The translations under genes and the position numbers were made by a program. Shown in pieces: positions 47,297-56,908 of a DNA stretch of 64,000 nucleotides. Source of the stretch: Sphingobium sp. SCG-1. Lineage in GTDB: Bacteria; Pseudomonadota; Alphaproteobacteria; Sphingomonadales; Sphingomonadaceae. Below the pieces are notes generated by a model. It searched no databases, was not told the origin of the DNA, and saw nothing but the letters and a program-made list of their open reading frames with translations. The DNA is taken from positions 3,087,501-3,151,500 of the forward strand of contig NZ_CP026372.1 of NCBI RefSeq assembly GCF_002953135.1, in the 5' to 3' direction. Position 1 is the stretch's first letter, and the number at the start of each line of letters is the position of its first letter.

Positions 47297-47372
47297 TGGT
47301 GGGCCCGGCAGGAATCGAACCCGCAACCTAGCCGTTATGAGCGGCCAGCTCTAACCGTTGAGCTACAGGCCC
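47297..47372 (-). tRNA. tRNA-Ile2 (CAU, lysidine type)
   Basis: On the minus strand GGGCCTG pairs with CGGGCCC (one G-T pair); discriminator A and CCA are encoded. The anticodon loop CTCATAA gives CAT. The GTAGCTCAACGGTTAGAGC D-arm and the GCTCATAACG anticodon arm resemble the minor tRNA-Ile read after TilS modification rather than initiator or elongator Met. Length 76. Confidence 0.9.
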
Positions 47373-47397
47373 ACGCTGCTTGCCCGATAGACGAGGG

Positions 47398-48462
47398 TCA
47401 GGCCGCTTGGCAAGGGGATTGGCGCGTGTGATCCACAGCTTTTGGCACCGCCGCCATAAATTCCGATATAGACGCCGCTGCAACACCGCGCCTGGCGAGA
47501 TGCTCCAGCACCTGTCCCCACCACCCGTAGAAGCTTTCAAGATCGGCGGAATCGCGCACATAGGGCGTGTGTCCTGGTTCCAGCGTCGGCGAATGGAAGC
47601 TGAAGTTGAGGACGTGCACGCCATCCTCCAGCAAAGCGTCGATGGCGCTGATCGTGTCGCCCACGCCCACCCCCTCCGGCGTCAACGGCACACGCGCGAG
47701 CAGCCCAGCCCGAGACAATCCTCCGGCGATGCGGCCCAGCCCTTCGGTGGCGCGGAAAAGCTGCGGGCCGCTTCCCCTCAATCGCCCCACGAACGCAGTC
47801 GAAAGCGGTAGTTCTACGAGTGATCTGCTTGGCCCCGCCCAATAGGGCATGATGGGCAAACGATGAAAATCAGGGCCGTGCTGCCGGGAGTAGTCGAAGT
47901 GGCTTCGGACTGAGCTGTCCAGCACAAAGCCCGCTTCTTCAAGCAGCCGCGCACTGTTCGGGCCGATCCCGTAGCGCCCTGCGCGATACACTGTCGGACG
48001 CTGCCCGAAGGCTTCCTCGAACCGGTCGCAGAGCGCCGCCAGCTTCGCCCGTTCGACAGCTTCGGGCAGGAACCCGACATAGCTGTTGGCGGCGCTCACT
48101 TCCTCGACATGCGGGGGATTGACCCACGGATGAAGGTGCGCGCCGATCTCCGCCGTTCCATCCGCAAGCCATCCCGCCATCATGGCAGAGGCGGCAGGGC
48201 TGTCGATCACCGGGTAATCGGTCACATAGATGGGCCGAACCCCAGCCTCAAAGAACCATCGCTGCGCTCTGGCCATGCCCGCCATTGCGGTGACACCATG
48301 ACCGGTGCGGCTGAACGGCGCGTCCCAATCGAACTCCTCCTCGGTATCGACAAACAGCGTGAAGCGTGTACCGAACGCGGGATCGAGCGTGATGAAATCG
48401 TCGCTCAGCGGCGCGCGAAGCAGATTACCATCATGAGGCGAGTGCGGGCTTGGAGCGGTCAT
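47398..48462 (-). CDS. WalW-type polysaccharide deacetylase-like protein
   Basis: The 354-residue protein has the family start FTLFVDTEEEFDWDAPFSR (catalytic and metal Asp), the HLHPWVNPP metal motif, YRAGRYGIG and SFHSPTLEPGH. These are the carbohydrate esterase 4 signatures in the WalW-type arrangement. No signal peptide is evident. It precedes (in transcription follows) the histidine kinase at 48500-50209 with a gap of 37 bp, so the two are probably co-transcribed. Substrate is unknown; surface polysaccharide is plausible. Confidence 0.85.
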   Translation of the reverse strand: MTAPSPHSPHDGNLLRAPLSDDFITLDPAFGTRFTLFVDTEEEFDWDAPFSRTGHGVTAMAGMARAQRWFFEAGVRPIYVTDYPVIDSPAASAMMAGWLADGTAEIGAHLHPWVNPPHVEEVSAANSYVGFLPEAVERAKLAALCDRFEEAFGQRPTVYRAGRYGIGPNSARLLEEAGFVLDSSVRSHFDYSRQHGPDFHRLPIMPYWAGPSRSLVELPLSTAFVGRLRGSGPQLFRATEGLGRIAGGLSRAGLLARVPLTPEGVGVGDTISAIDALLEDGVHVLNFSFHSPTLEPGHTPYVRDSADLESFYGWWGQVLEHLARRGVAAASISEFMAAVPKAVDHTRQSPCQAA

Positions 48463-48499
48463 GCCTCTCCCTTACGCCGCAATGGTTGCAAGATCGTTT

Positions 48500-50209
48500 T
48501 CAGCTAGCGCCCGCGCCACGATCCGCCTGCGCCGCAGCGGGCAGGTCCAGCCGGAAGCGCTCCGCCTCGACTTCCAGTCCCCCACCTCCGGCAGCGGCCA
48601 GGCTGCGGATCAGGCGCAAAGAAAAGCCTAGACCCAGCAGCGAAGCATCCGGCCAACTCTGGTCGTCGGCCGTGAAGCCGGGATCGAGCAACTCCGCCTC
48701 GCTCAAAGCCTCCAGCGCATCAGGCCGCTTCATCGCTAGAACGATGCGTCCACCATCTGCCGCTGGCTGAAACCAGCAGGCACCAGTCAGGACTTCGCCC
48801 GGCAGCGCGACGGAGAGCAGCATACGCAGCAGATGCTGGATCATGCGCTCGCCCTGAACCGGATCGACACGGACGGGCGGCAAGTCGCGCACTACCGATA
48901 TGTCGATGCGCCGTTGATCGTCGCCTGATGCAAAATGCGTCGTGATCTTCGCGATCAGCAAGGCGACATCGACTGGCTCGGGAGATGCCTTTGCTTCGTC
49001 TCGCGCCACACGCGCGGCGAAATCCAGATCGTCAAATGCTGTCAGTAACTGCCGCGAATCCGCGACGATCTGTCCCGCCATATCGCGATATTCGGCGGGG
49101 GCGGGACCAAAAAGCTGCTGCTCGATAATTTCGGCAAACCCAAGGATCGCATTCAGCGGCGTCCGCAATTCGTGCACCAGTTGCCGGATAGAGTCACCCG
49201 ACAGCCCGGCCAGAGGCGCCGTATCATCGGCGCTTGCCCGCGACGACACTTCATGCAGATGCGGGCGGCGGGCCTGTCCGCGATATCCCTGGAAGCGGCC
49301 GGACTGCGGATCGAAGAAAGGAATGGCCGACAACCGCCATTCCCCATCCAGTTCACCGCCTACTATCGTGAACCGCCCGTTCTGGAACCCGCCCCTTTTG
49401 GCGAACGCGCCGGACACATGCGCATCCGGTCCACTGCCGCCGCTCAGAGCCGGCGCGGCGATGCATAGCCCGATCAAGGCAGGGCGCGGCCCCTTGTCTA
49501 TCCAGACCACTGTTCCTGTGGCGTCCGTCTCGAAAGCGAAAGCACGCACGGCTTCCACGGTCGCAGCGATTGGCTCGGCCGATTTAGACCGTTGGCTGCT
49601 GGTAAACTGTTCGATCCTGTCGACCAGCGCCCGGATCTGGCTTTTGTCCTCGGCCGCGTGATCCGGTTCCGGTTCGCGGCGGTACAGGTCGGTGATCGAT
49701 GTGTCGGACGTTTCCGGCACCGCCTCCATCTGCGGCGTCAACAGCATCATGTCTTCGCCGTTGCCGCCGATCACCAGATCGACCTTGCCGAAGCTCTCCA
49801 GCGCGCGCCGCGTCTCCGGCCCGATATCCCGCCGCCCGCGCAGGACGCCGCGCGCGGTCGGACCCAGCATCGGCAACAGTTCGGGCCACATCGTGTCGGG
49901 CAGACGCGCGCGGGACATGGCCGCTGCACATATCGCAGGCCGGTCGTTCGCGAAGAACCGTACGAGCGTGGGCGACGCCAGCCTGCTGCCGAGTTCCACC
50001 ACGGATGCAATCCGTTGCGTCTCGCTCACCGCGCTACGCAAATCGTTCATGCGGCCGAGCAGTTTCTCACGATCTTCGGGCGGCAACAGATCGCGACCGG
50101 CACGATCCGCCTGCGCCAGAAGATCGACGCATTGCCGCCAGAGCGTCACTGCCCCGCTGCCCTGCCCGTCTCCTGCCAGAACGGTCTGCATTAGATCGTT
50201 GAAACGCAC
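48500..50209 (-). CDS. Sensor histidine kinase with eroded ATP-binding domain
   Basis: About 569 residues. An N-terminal helical region of 200 residues is followed by a PAS-like section and a HisKA box VHELRTPLNAILGFAE (His346). The region where the ATPase domain should be lacks the usual N-box Asn and the DxGxG lid; in their place are RMIQHLLRMLLSVALPGE and RPDALEALSEAELLDPG, while a late GLGFSLRLI resembles the G2 box. It may be a phosphotransferase-like or pseudokinase. The GTG at 50209 with GGGGAG upstream is preferred over the longer frame. It is transcribed with the deacetylase gene. Confidence 0.75.
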   Translation of the reverse strand: MRFNDLMQTVLAGDGQGSGAVTLWRQCVDLLAQADRAGRDLLPPEDREKLLGRMNDLRSAVSETQRIASVVELGSRLASPTLVRFFANDRPAICAAAMSRARLPDTMWPELLPMLGPTARGVLRGRRDIGPETRRALESFGKVDLVIGGNGEDMMLLTPQMEAVPETSDTSITDLYRREPEPDHAAEDKSQIRALVDRIEQFTSSQRSKSAEPIAATVEAVRAFAFETDATGTVVWIDKGPRPALIGLCIAAPALSGGSGPDAHVSGAFAKRGGFQNGRFTIVGGELDGEWRLSAIPFFDPQSGRFQGYRGQARRPHLHEVSSRASADDTAPLAGLSGDSIRQLVHELRTPLNAILGFAEIIEQQLFGPAPAEYRDMAGQIVADSRQLLTAFDDLDFAARVARDEAKASPEPVDVALLIAKITTHFASGDDQRRIDISVVRDLPPVRVDPVQGERMIQHLLRMLLSVALPGEVLTGACWFQPAADGGRIVLAMKRPDALEALSEAELLDPGFTADDQSWPDASLLGLGFSLRLIRSLAAAGGGGLEVEAERFRLDLPAAAQADRGAGAS

Positions 50210-50387
50210 ACCACTCCCCGGCGGCTTTTGCCGCGCCAATGATCCTGACACACGGTTAGGCGACCGCAGCCGAAAGGAAAAGAGGGTCACGACCAATCAT
50301 TTCGGTTCGTCGCATAGTGGGACAATTGCATTGCCATGAAATATAATTATGATGCGACGCACGAACCTGAAAGGAAATTAGCAGCAT

Positions 50388-50864
50388 ATGGCTGGCGTGA
50401 ATATCGACGACATTGACATGCAGATTCTTGCGGAGTTGCAGGAAGATGGCCGAATGACCAACGTTGATCTTGCGCGCCGGGTGGGACTGACCGCTCCGCC
50501 ATGCCTGCGCCGCGTGCGCGCGCTGGAGGAGAGCGGCGCGATTAAATCCTATCACGCTGTCGTCGATCCGGCGACTTTGGGGTTCACCATCACCGTCTTT
50601 GCAATGGTCAGCCTGAAGAGTCAGGCCGAGGCCGACTTGAAAGCGTTCGAGGATCATGTCGCCGCCCTGCCCGAAGTCCGCGAATGCCATATGCTGAATG
50701 GAGAGATCGACTTTATCTTGAAAGTCGTGTCGCGCGATCTGCAAAGCTTTCAGCAATTCCTGACGTCGAAATTAACGCCTGCTCCTAACGTCGTGAGCGT
50801 CAAGACTTCGCTAACGATCCGCACATCGAAAAATTCGCCCGGCGTGCCTTTGCGCGCGGTTTAG
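50388..50864 (+). CDS. Lrp/AsnC family regulator
   Basis: The 158-residue protein has an N-terminal HTH (IDMQILAELQEDGRMTNVDLARRVGLTAPPCLRRVRALEESGAI) and a C-terminal RAM/AsnC ligand domain (VRECHMLNGEIDFILKV). It should form an octamer and sense an amino acid. AGGAAAT precedes the ATG. It is divergent from the histidine kinase. The ligand cannot be predicted. Confidence 0.94.
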   Translation: MAGVNIDDIDMQILAELQEDGRMTNVDLARRVGLTAPPCLRRVRALEESGAIKSYHAVVDPATLGFTITVFAMVSLKSQAEADLKAFEDHVAALPEVRECHMLNGEIDFILKVVSRDLQSFQQFLTSKLTPAPNVVSVKTSLTIRTSKNSPGVPLRAV

Positions 50865-50941
50865 GATCGTCTGAGACGCTCTCCTGCGGACGTGGGGCCT
50901 CGTCTTGCCCGGCGCCACTATCGCAAGAATATGCTACATAG

Positions 50942-50974
50942 AAAAAGGCGCCGGAGTTGCCTCCAGCGCCTTTT
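50942..50974. terminator. Bidirectional terminator (lrp / rplS)
   Basis: AAAAAGGCGC and GCGCCTTTT pair around an inner CGGAG/CTCCA partial stem and a short loop. Runs of A and T on both sides allow use by both convergent genes. Confidence 0.85.
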
Positions 50975-50994
50975 CTTGATCTCTCAGGAAAGCC

Positions 50995-51363
50995 TCAGCC
51001 TTCGCTGCGGGTATCCCGACGCTCGGCGATACGGGCGCGCTTGCCGGTGCGTCCGCGCAGATAGTACAGCTTCGCACGACGCACCACGCCCTTGCGGACT
51101 ACGGTGATCGAATCGATGTTCGGCGAATAGAGCGGGAAGACGCGTTCCACGCCCTCACCAAAGCTCATCTTGCGAACGGTAAAGTTGCTGCCCATGCCCT
51201 TGTTCGAACGCGCGATGCACACGCCTTCGTAGTTCTGGACACGGCTACGTTCGCCTTCGACAACCTTCACGCCGACGCGCAGGGTGTCACCGGGGCGGAA
51301 ATCCGGAATATCCTTGGCGAGAGCCGCGATGTTCTCGGCCTCGATCTGTTGCAGAAGGTTCAT
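50995..51363 (-). CDS. rplS: 50S ribosomal protein L19
   Basis: The 122-residue protein starts [20 protein letters not shown] and shows the L19 core [20 protein letters not shown] and [20 protein letters not shown]. It sits at the 30S-50S interface. The longer open frame upstream runs through the end of trmD and is not used. It is last in the rpsP-rimM-trmD-rplS group. Confidence 0.97.
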   Translation of the reverse strand: MNLLQQIEAENIAALAKDIPDFRPGDTLRVGVKVVEGERSRVQNYEGVCIARSNKGMGSNFTVRKMSFGEGVERVFPLYSPNIDSITVVRKGVVRRAKLYYLRGRTGKRARIAERRDTRSEG

Positions 51364-51380
51364 GCCCTCTTTTCCTTCGT

Positions 51381-52106
51381 CTATCGTTGCGCGCCAGAGG
51401 GCGACTGGTCCCGAACGTCGGTGTGACGTTCCCAAAGGTCCGGTCGCCGTAACCGTGTATGATCCTCGGCCATGGCTTGCCGCCATGCCGCGATCTTCGC
51501 ATGATCCCCCGATCGCAACACTTGCGGGATCGTGCGCCCTTCCCAATCGTTGGGCCGGGTATAGTGCGGATATTCGAGAAGGCCGGTTTCGAAGCTCTCT
51601 TCATCCCCACTGGAAGCCGCGCCCATTACACCGGGAAGCAATCGGATGCAAGCGTCCAGCAGAACGATCGCCGCCGTCTCTCCGCCGGACAGGATATAGT
51701 CGCCGATCGAGACTTCCCGGATCGGCCTTGCCTCGAACAAGCGCTCGTCCATTCCTTCGAAACGACCGCATAGGACAGTGACGCCCGGCCCCGTCGCGAT
51801 CTCCCGGACGAGCGCCTGCGTCAGCGGTTCGCCGCGGGGCGTCATGGCGAGAAGCGGCGCTTGCGGCTGCCGCTCCATCGCATGATCGACGGCGCGGGCC
51901 AGCACATCGACGCGCATGACCATGCCCGCCCCGCCGCCCGCAGGCGTGTCATCGACGGACTTGTGCTTGTCGGTCGCGAAATCACGGATCTGGATCGCCT
52001 CACACGACCACTTGCCCTCGCCCAGCGCCCGGCCCGCAAGCGAAGTCCCCAGCGGGCCCGGAAACATTTCCGGGTAAAGCGTCAATATCTGGGCAGCGAA
52101 GGTCAT
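51381..52106 (-). CDS. trmD: tRNA (guanine37-N1)-methyltransferase
   Basis: TrmD makes m1G37 in tRNAs reading CNN codons, preventing frameshifts. The SPOUT-fold protein of 241 residues has [17 protein letters not shown], the trefoil-knot SAM site [15 protein letters not shown] and [11 protein letters not shown]. The start at 52106 overlaps the end of the small membrane protein gene by 4 bp. It belongs to the conserved ribosomal group. Confidence 0.96.
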   Translation of the reverse strand: MTFAAQILTLYPEMFPGPLGTSLAGRALGEGKWSCEAIQIRDFATDKHKSVDDTPAGGGAGMVMRVDVLARAVDHAMERQPQAPLLAMTPRGEPLTQALVREIATGPGVTVLCGRFEGMDERLFEARPIREVSIGDYILSGGETAAIVLLDACIRLLPGVMGAASSGDEESFETGLLEYPHYTRPNDWEGRTIPQVLRSGDHAKIAAWRQAMAEDHTRLRRPDLWERHTDVRDQSPSGAQR

Positions 52107-52390
52107 GCCTTGCGCGACCTCTGCCGCAACCAAGCACCCGCCATTCCTCCAAGCAAACACGTCGCTCCTGCTGCCAGCATCCCGATACCAGTGGCCAGCA
52201 ACAGGCCAGCGAAGGGCCGCTCAGGATGCAGCAAAGGCGGTATGATGAACAGCAACGGCGCAACTGTCACCAGGACTACGCCCGACGCAATCTTGAGCGC
52301 ACGCGACCAGCGAACGATGAACAATCGCCATCCTGCGGCGACCATCATTCCAAGGTACAGATAGGGCAGGATAGAAGAAATCGTTGTCAT
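52103..52390 (-). CDS. Small membrane protein between rimM and trmD, 95 aa
   Basis: The protein has three hydrophobic segments ([53 protein letters not shown]) and a basic C-terminal tail. It overlaps trmD by 4 bp, so it is coupled to it. It is an unusual insertion into the rpsP-rimM-trmD-rplS order. Family not recognised. Confidence 0.75.
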   Translation of the reverse strand: MTTISSILPYLYLGMMVAAGWRLFIVRWSRALKIASGVVLVTVAPLLFIIPPLLHPERPFAGLLLATGIGMLAAGATCLLGGMAGAWLRQRSRKA

Positions 52391-52463
52391 GCCGGCTGCC
52401 CCTCACTGTGCATCATTTGCCCTGGCGTCCACACCGCGCATCGACAGCGCCAATGGCACCGAC

Positions 52464-52943
52464 TCAGACAATAAAGACGGAGTCCACAACCGCTTTGTCC
52501 TCGCCTATGTCGGCGGCCTTGATCGGCACCATGAACCGCTTCTTGTCGGGTCGCTCGATCTCAAGAATATCGCCCGCGCCGAAGTTCTCGACCGCCACGA
52601 TCTTCCCCAGATCCTCGCCTTCGCTGGACACGCAGGGTAAGTCGATCAGATCGACATGGTAATATTCACCCTCTGCCAGTTGCGGCAGATCAGACCGCGC
52701 CACCGTCAAGGCGGTGCCGCGCAGAGCCTCCGCAGCCGTGCGGTCGCCGATCTCGGCAAAGCGCGCGACCGCACCATTGGGACCGGGCCTGATCGTCTTC
52801 AACGTCAGCACCCGGTCGCCAATCGCGAAGCTCTTATATTGCTTGAGGCTGTCCACGCCCTGCGCGAACAGCTTCAGCCGCACCTCGCCCGTCACGCCAT
52901 GCGCGCCAACAACTGCGGCAAGGGTGACGGGACGATCGGTCAA
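52464..52943 (-). CDS. rimM: 16S rRNA processing protein RimM
   Basis: RimM binds ribosomal protein S19 and helps mature the 30S head. The 159-residue protein has the N-terminal VGAHGVTGEVRLKLFAQG and the PRC-barrel YYHVDLIDLPCVSSEGEDLG. It lies 3 bp after rpsP, in the same operon. Confidence 0.95.
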   Translation of the reverse strand: MTDRPVTLAAVVGAHGVTGEVRLKLFAQGVDSLKQYKSFAIGDRVLTLKTIRPGPNGAVARFAEIGDRTAAEALRGTALTVARSDLPQLAEGEYYHVDLIDLPCVSSEGEDLGKIVAVENFGAGDILEIERPDKKRFMVPIKAADIGEDKAVVDSVFIV

Positions 52944-52946
52944 GGC

Positions 52947-53405
52947 TTAGCCTTCCGCGTTTTCGGTAGCTTCGGCCGCAGGCGCTTCCTCAGCAGCAGG
53001 CTCTTCAGCCGGTGCTTCGGCAGGAGCCTTTGCGGCTTCCTCAGCGGCCTTTTTCGCTTCTTCCGCTTCGGCCAGCTTGGTCGCACGTTCCTCGGCGCGT
53101 TCCGTGGCCTTCTCGCCCGGCTTTGCCTTGTTAGGGTTGCTGCGAACCGCGCGCTCCTTCACGCCCGCGGCGTCGAGAAAACGAGCCACGCGATCGCTCG
53201 GCTGCGCGCCAACCGAAATCCAGTGCTTCGCACGCTCTGCGTCCAGAACGACGCGCTTCTCGTCATCCTTGGCGAGCAGCGGGTTGTAGCTGCCGATGCG
53301 CTCGATGAACTTGCCGTCACGGGCTGAGCGGCTGTCGGTCACGACGATCTTGTAATAGGGACGCTTCTTGGAGCCGCCACGCGACAGACGAATTGCAGTT
53401 GCCAT
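52947..53405 (-). CDS. rpsP: 30S ribosomal protein S16 with long acidic tail
   Basis: The first 80 residues are canonical S16 ([45 protein letters not shown]). The remaining 70 are a tail rich in Ala, Glu, Lys and Pro with repeated AEE-type units. Such tails occur in alphaproteobacteria. It opens the rpsP-rimM-trmD-rplS group; ffh lies 44 bp upstream on the same strand. Confidence 0.97.
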   Translation of the reverse strand: MATAIRLSRGGSKKRPYYKIVVTDSRSARDGKFIERIGSYNPLLAKDDEKRVVLDAERAKHWISVGAQPSDRVARFLDAAGVKERAVRSNPNKAKPGEKATERAEERATKLAEAEEAKKAAEEAAKAPAEAPAEEPAAEEAPAAEATENAEG

Positions 53406-53449
53406 AAATTTTACCTTACCTTTCTTGTAATCACTTCAATATGTTGAAC

Positions 53450-54925
53450 TTATTTCTTCATGAACTTGTCGAAACCGGGAGGCAGCTTCGGCATATCGCC
53501 ACCGCCGGGCAGGCCGGGCAATCCGCCCATCCCTCCGCCAGCGCCACCCATGCCGCCACCTGCACCACCGAGCAGGCCGCTCATGCCACCGCCTGCGAAC
53601 ATCTTGCCCAAGCCCTTCAATCCGCCCATCTTGCGGATCTTCTTCATCGCCGTTTCCATTTCCTGATGCATTTTCAGGACGCGGTTCACTTCCTGCACCG
53701 TGGTGCCGGAGCCTTTGGCGATGCGGATCTTGCGCTTGGCGTTGATGAGAGCGGGCCGTGAGCGCTCCTTGGGTGTCATGGAGGACAGGATCGCGTCCAT
53801 ATGCACGAGCGTCTTGTCGTTCGTGCCGCTCTGCGCCATCGCGACTTGCGCCTTCTTGAGACCGGGGATCATACCCGCCAGCGCGCCAAGGCCGCCCATG
53901 CGGCGCATTTGTCCAAGCTGCGCGCGAAGGTCGTCCAAGTCGAACTGCCCCTTCGCCATCTTCTTGGCGAGCTTGTCGGCTTCGTCCGCATCAATGCTTT
54001 CGGCCGCGCGCTCAACCAGGCTGACCACATCGCCCATGCCAAGAATGCGGTTGGCGACGCGTGCCGGATGGAACACTTCGATCGCGTCCAGCTTTTCGCC
54101 AACGCCCGCGAACTTGATCGGCTGCCCGGTAACCGCCCGCATGGAAAGCGCCGCACCGCCACGCGCATCGCCATCCATCCGCGTCAGCACCACGCCAGTC
54201 AGCGGCACCTGCTGCGTGAAGTTGGTGGCGACGTTGACGGCATCCTGACCGGTCAGCGAATCGACAACCAGCAGGATTTCATGCGGAGTAGCGATATCCG
54301 CCACCGCCTTCATCTCATCCATCAGCGCCTGATCGACATGCAGGCGACCCGCCGTATCGAGCATCACGACATCGAAGCCCTGCAACTTCGCCGATTGCAG
54401 CGCCCGCCGCGCGATATCGACAGGCTGCTGCCCCGCGATGATCGGCAATGTCGCCACGCCGCACTGCGTGCCCAGCACCGCAAGCTGCTCCTGCGCCGCC
54501 GGACGCTGAACGTCGAGCGAGGCCATCATCACCTTCTTGCGGTCTTTTTCCTTCAACCGCTTGGCGAGCTTCGCGGTCGTCGTCGTTTTGCCCGAGCCCT
54601 GAAGGCCGACCATCATGATCACCGCAGGCGGCGTCACGTCGATCATCAGCTCGACCGTGTCGGACCCCAGCATCCCGGTCAGCGCATCGCTGACGATCTT
54701 GACGACCTGTTGCCCCGGCGTGACCGAGCGCAGCACGTTCTGCCCGACTGCTTCTTCCGTGACCTTGTCCACGAATTCGCGGACGACGGGCAGCGCCACG
54801 TCGGCTTCCAGCAACGCGATTCGCACTTCGCGCATCGCGCCGCGCACGTCGGACTCGGTCAACGCACCGCGTCCCCGCAGCTTGTCGAATACTCCGCCTA
54901 AGCGATCACTCAGTGAATCGAACAT
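53450..54925 (-). CDS. ffh: Signal recognition particle protein Ffh
   Basis: Ffh with 4.5S RNA targets nascent membrane proteins to FtsY. The 491-residue protein has the N domain, G-domain motifs GLQGSGKTTT and DTAGRL, TKLDG-type VLTRMDGDARGG, and a C-terminal M domain rich in Gly and Met. Its partner gene ftsY lies at 58955-59887. It probably shares a transcript with rpsP. Confidence 0.97.
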   Translation of the reverse strand: MFDSLSDRLGGVFDKLRGRGALTESDVRGAMREVRIALLEADVALPVVREFVDKVTEEAVGQNVLRSVTPGQQVVKIVSDALTGMLGSDTVELMIDVTPPAVIMMVGLQGSGKTTTTAKLAKRLKEKDRKKVMMASLDVQRPAAQEQLAVLGTQCGVATLPIIAGQQPVDIARRALQSAKLQGFDVVMLDTAGRLHVDQALMDEMKAVADIATPHEILLVVDSLTGQDAVNVATNFTQQVPLTGVVLTRMDGDARGGAALSMRAVTGQPIKFAGVGEKLDAIEVFHPARVANRILGMGDVVSLVERAAESIDADEADKLAKKMAKGQFDLDDLRAQLGQMRRMGGLGALAGMIPGLKKAQVAMAQSGTNDKTLVHMDAILSSMTPKERSRPALINAKRKIRIAKGSGTTVQEVNRVLKMHQEMETAMKKIRKMGGLKGLGKMFAGGGMSGLLGGAGGGMGGAGGGMGGLPGLPGGGDMPKLPPGFDKFMKK

Positions 54926-55208
54926 GCCAACCTCACATTCGGAGAAAACCCCGAAAACACACCGTTATCCCGAACGACAAATACGCCGGTGGGCGAAACC
55001 TCGCCAACCAGCGTTATCCTGTAAACCGCTCGAACTCGAACATCTGGTTCATAAGGATTGTGTCGGGTGTCGAGGAGCCAGGCCCATCGACGTTGCCGCG
55101 CTGTTAGCCGAGACGACGGAATCTTGCAAGACTAAGGCACTGCACAGAGATTTACCGCTTCTCAATGCTTTTGGCTCAGGAATGAGCGCGGGAAGGACGG
55201 GGCCGAAC

Positions 55209-56852
55209 ATGAACACGCCAGAGGCGAAGGAGGGGAAGCCCGATCCTTCGGCCGACAATACGCGGCAAGACCTTATAGCCGGCGCGATCCTGTTCGCCGC
55301 TGCGTTGCTGTTCGTCGCCAACGGCAGCAAGGCCATGGGTCAGGTCATCGCCATGTTCGGCGGCTTTGGTGCGGGCGTCGAGCAGATCCTGACCATCGCC
55401 GTATTGCTCAATGCGGCCCTTATCATATTCGGGTATCGCCGCTATCGCGATCTGCAGGCCGAAGTCGCCCATCGTGCCGCCGCCGAAGAACGCGCGCGCT
55501 CGCTTGCCGCCGTCGATCCCCTTACGAATTTCTACAATCGCCGCTCGCTTCAGGAACGCGGCCGCGCGCTGATCGCGCAAGCCCATGCCCACGGTCAGTC
55601 GGTCGCTGTAATGCTGCTCGACCTCGACCACTTCAAGACCGTGAATGATATCTATGGCCATGAAGCAGGCGACGTGGTGCTCAAGATCGTCGCAGAACGC
55701 ATTTCGCTTATCCTGCCGGGCGATGCCATCGCGGCGCGCCTCGGTGGTGACGAATTCGCCTGCGCGTGCATTCTCGATGCGGGTCGCGCGGAAACCGCCG
55801 AGCATATCGCGGAAGATATCGTCGCCGCGCTGACGCGCCCGATCGTGCACGGCAACAACGATCTGGTTATCAGCACGTCCCTGGGTATCGTCCGTTCGGA
55901 TCGAGACGGTGACGAAATAGACTCGCTCCTGCGCCGCGCCGATATCGCCATGTACGCGGCCAAGAAGGCGGGGCGGAACCGTCATGCGTGGTTCGCGCCC
56001 GCGATGGAGGAGGAACTTCAGCGCCGCAACGCCATCGAAGCGGGCATGCGCGGCGGCATCGCGGCAGGCGAATTCGTGCCCTATTACGAGCCGCAGGTCG
56101 ATCTGGCGACGGGCGACCTGCTCGGCTTTGAAATGCTGGCGCGCTGGGAAAGCCCGACGCTTGGCCTCGTCCTGCCCGATCAGTTCATCCCGATTGCGGA
56201 GGAAAGCGGCATGATAAGCGCGATGTCGCTCCACATCATGCGCCGCGCGTTCACCGACGCGCGCAATTGGGACTCTGCGCTGTCGCTTTCCGTCAACATC
56301 TCCCCATCCCAGTTGCGCGACCCGTGGCTCAGCCAGAAGATACTCAAGCTGCTGCTTGAAACAGGGTTTCCCGCAAGCAGACTGGAGATCGAAATCACCG
56401 AATCCTGCCTGTTCGAGAATCTCGAACTCGCCAAGACCATCGTGCAGAGCCTCAAGAATCAGGGTATCCGCGTCGCGCTGGACGATTTCGGCACCGGCTA
56501 CAGCTCGCTTGCACATCTCCGCGCGCTGCCGCTCGACCGTATCAAGATCGACCGCAGCTTCGTGACCGCAATGGGCGAAAGCAGGGAAAGCGCCGCCATC
56601 GTCAATGCCATCGCACGGCTGGGCGAAAGCCTGGGCCTGCCGGTCATCGCGGAAGGCGTGGAGACACTGGCGATCGAGACACAGCTTCTCGGCCTCGGCC
56701 TCGCCAAAGGGCAGGGGTGGCATTTCGGCAAGCCCATGACGATCGAGCAGACGCGCAAGATGCTCGCCGAACGCAACATGCTGTCGGCACGCGACGCGCC
56801 GAAACCGAAGATTTCCCTGTCCGCCGAAGCGCGCAGCCGTTCCGCAGGCTGA
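55209..56852 (+). CDS. GGDEF/EAL cyclic-di-GMP protein
   Basis: The 547-residue product has two N-terminal membrane helices (within 20-80), a short coiled linker, a GGDEF domain with intact GGDEF (residues 179-183) and an EAL domain starting FEMLARW (Glu308), so EAL reads EML. The other catalytic residues are present: NIS, ITES, LDDFGTG, KIDRSF and AEGVE. Both synthase and phosphodiesterase activity are possible. The frame opens upstream through antisense of ffh; ATG 55209 begins a plausible cytoplasmic N terminus. It may control motility or surface polysaccharide. Confidence 0.92.
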   Translation: MNTPEAKEGKPDPSADNTRQDLIAGAILFAAALLFVANGSKAMGQVIAMFGGFGAGVEQILTIAVLLNAALIIFGYRRYRDLQAEVAHRAAAEERARSLAAVDPLTNFYNRRSLQERGRALIAQAHAHGQSVAVMLLDLDHFKTVNDIYGHEAGDVVLKIVAERISLILPGDAIAARLGGDEFACACILDAGRAETAEHIAEDIVAALTRPIVHGNNDLVISTSLGIVRSDRDGDEIDSLLRRADIAMYAAKKAGRNRHAWFAPAMEEELQRRNAIEAGMRGGIAAGEFVPYYEPQVDLATGDLLGFEMLARWESPTLGLVLPDQFIPIAEESGMISAMSLHIMRRAFTDARNWDSALSLSVNISPSQLRDPWLSQKILKLLLETGFPASRLEIEITESCLFENLELAKTIVQSLKNQGIRVALDDFGTGYSSLAHLRALPLDRIKIDRSFVTAMGESRESAAIVNAIARLGESLGLPVIAEGVETLAIETQLLGLGLAKGQGWHFGKPMTIEQTRKMLAERNMLSARDAPKPKISLSAEARSRSAG

Positions 56853-56908
56853 ACGGCCGTAGCCCCGCAGCATGGACAGCGGCGTGGCGGCACACTACAT
56901 CGCGGCGC

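Noticed and set aside
55176..56873. 565-codon minus-strand open frame
   Set aside because: Antisense to the GGDEF/EAL gene, whose motifs are clear.
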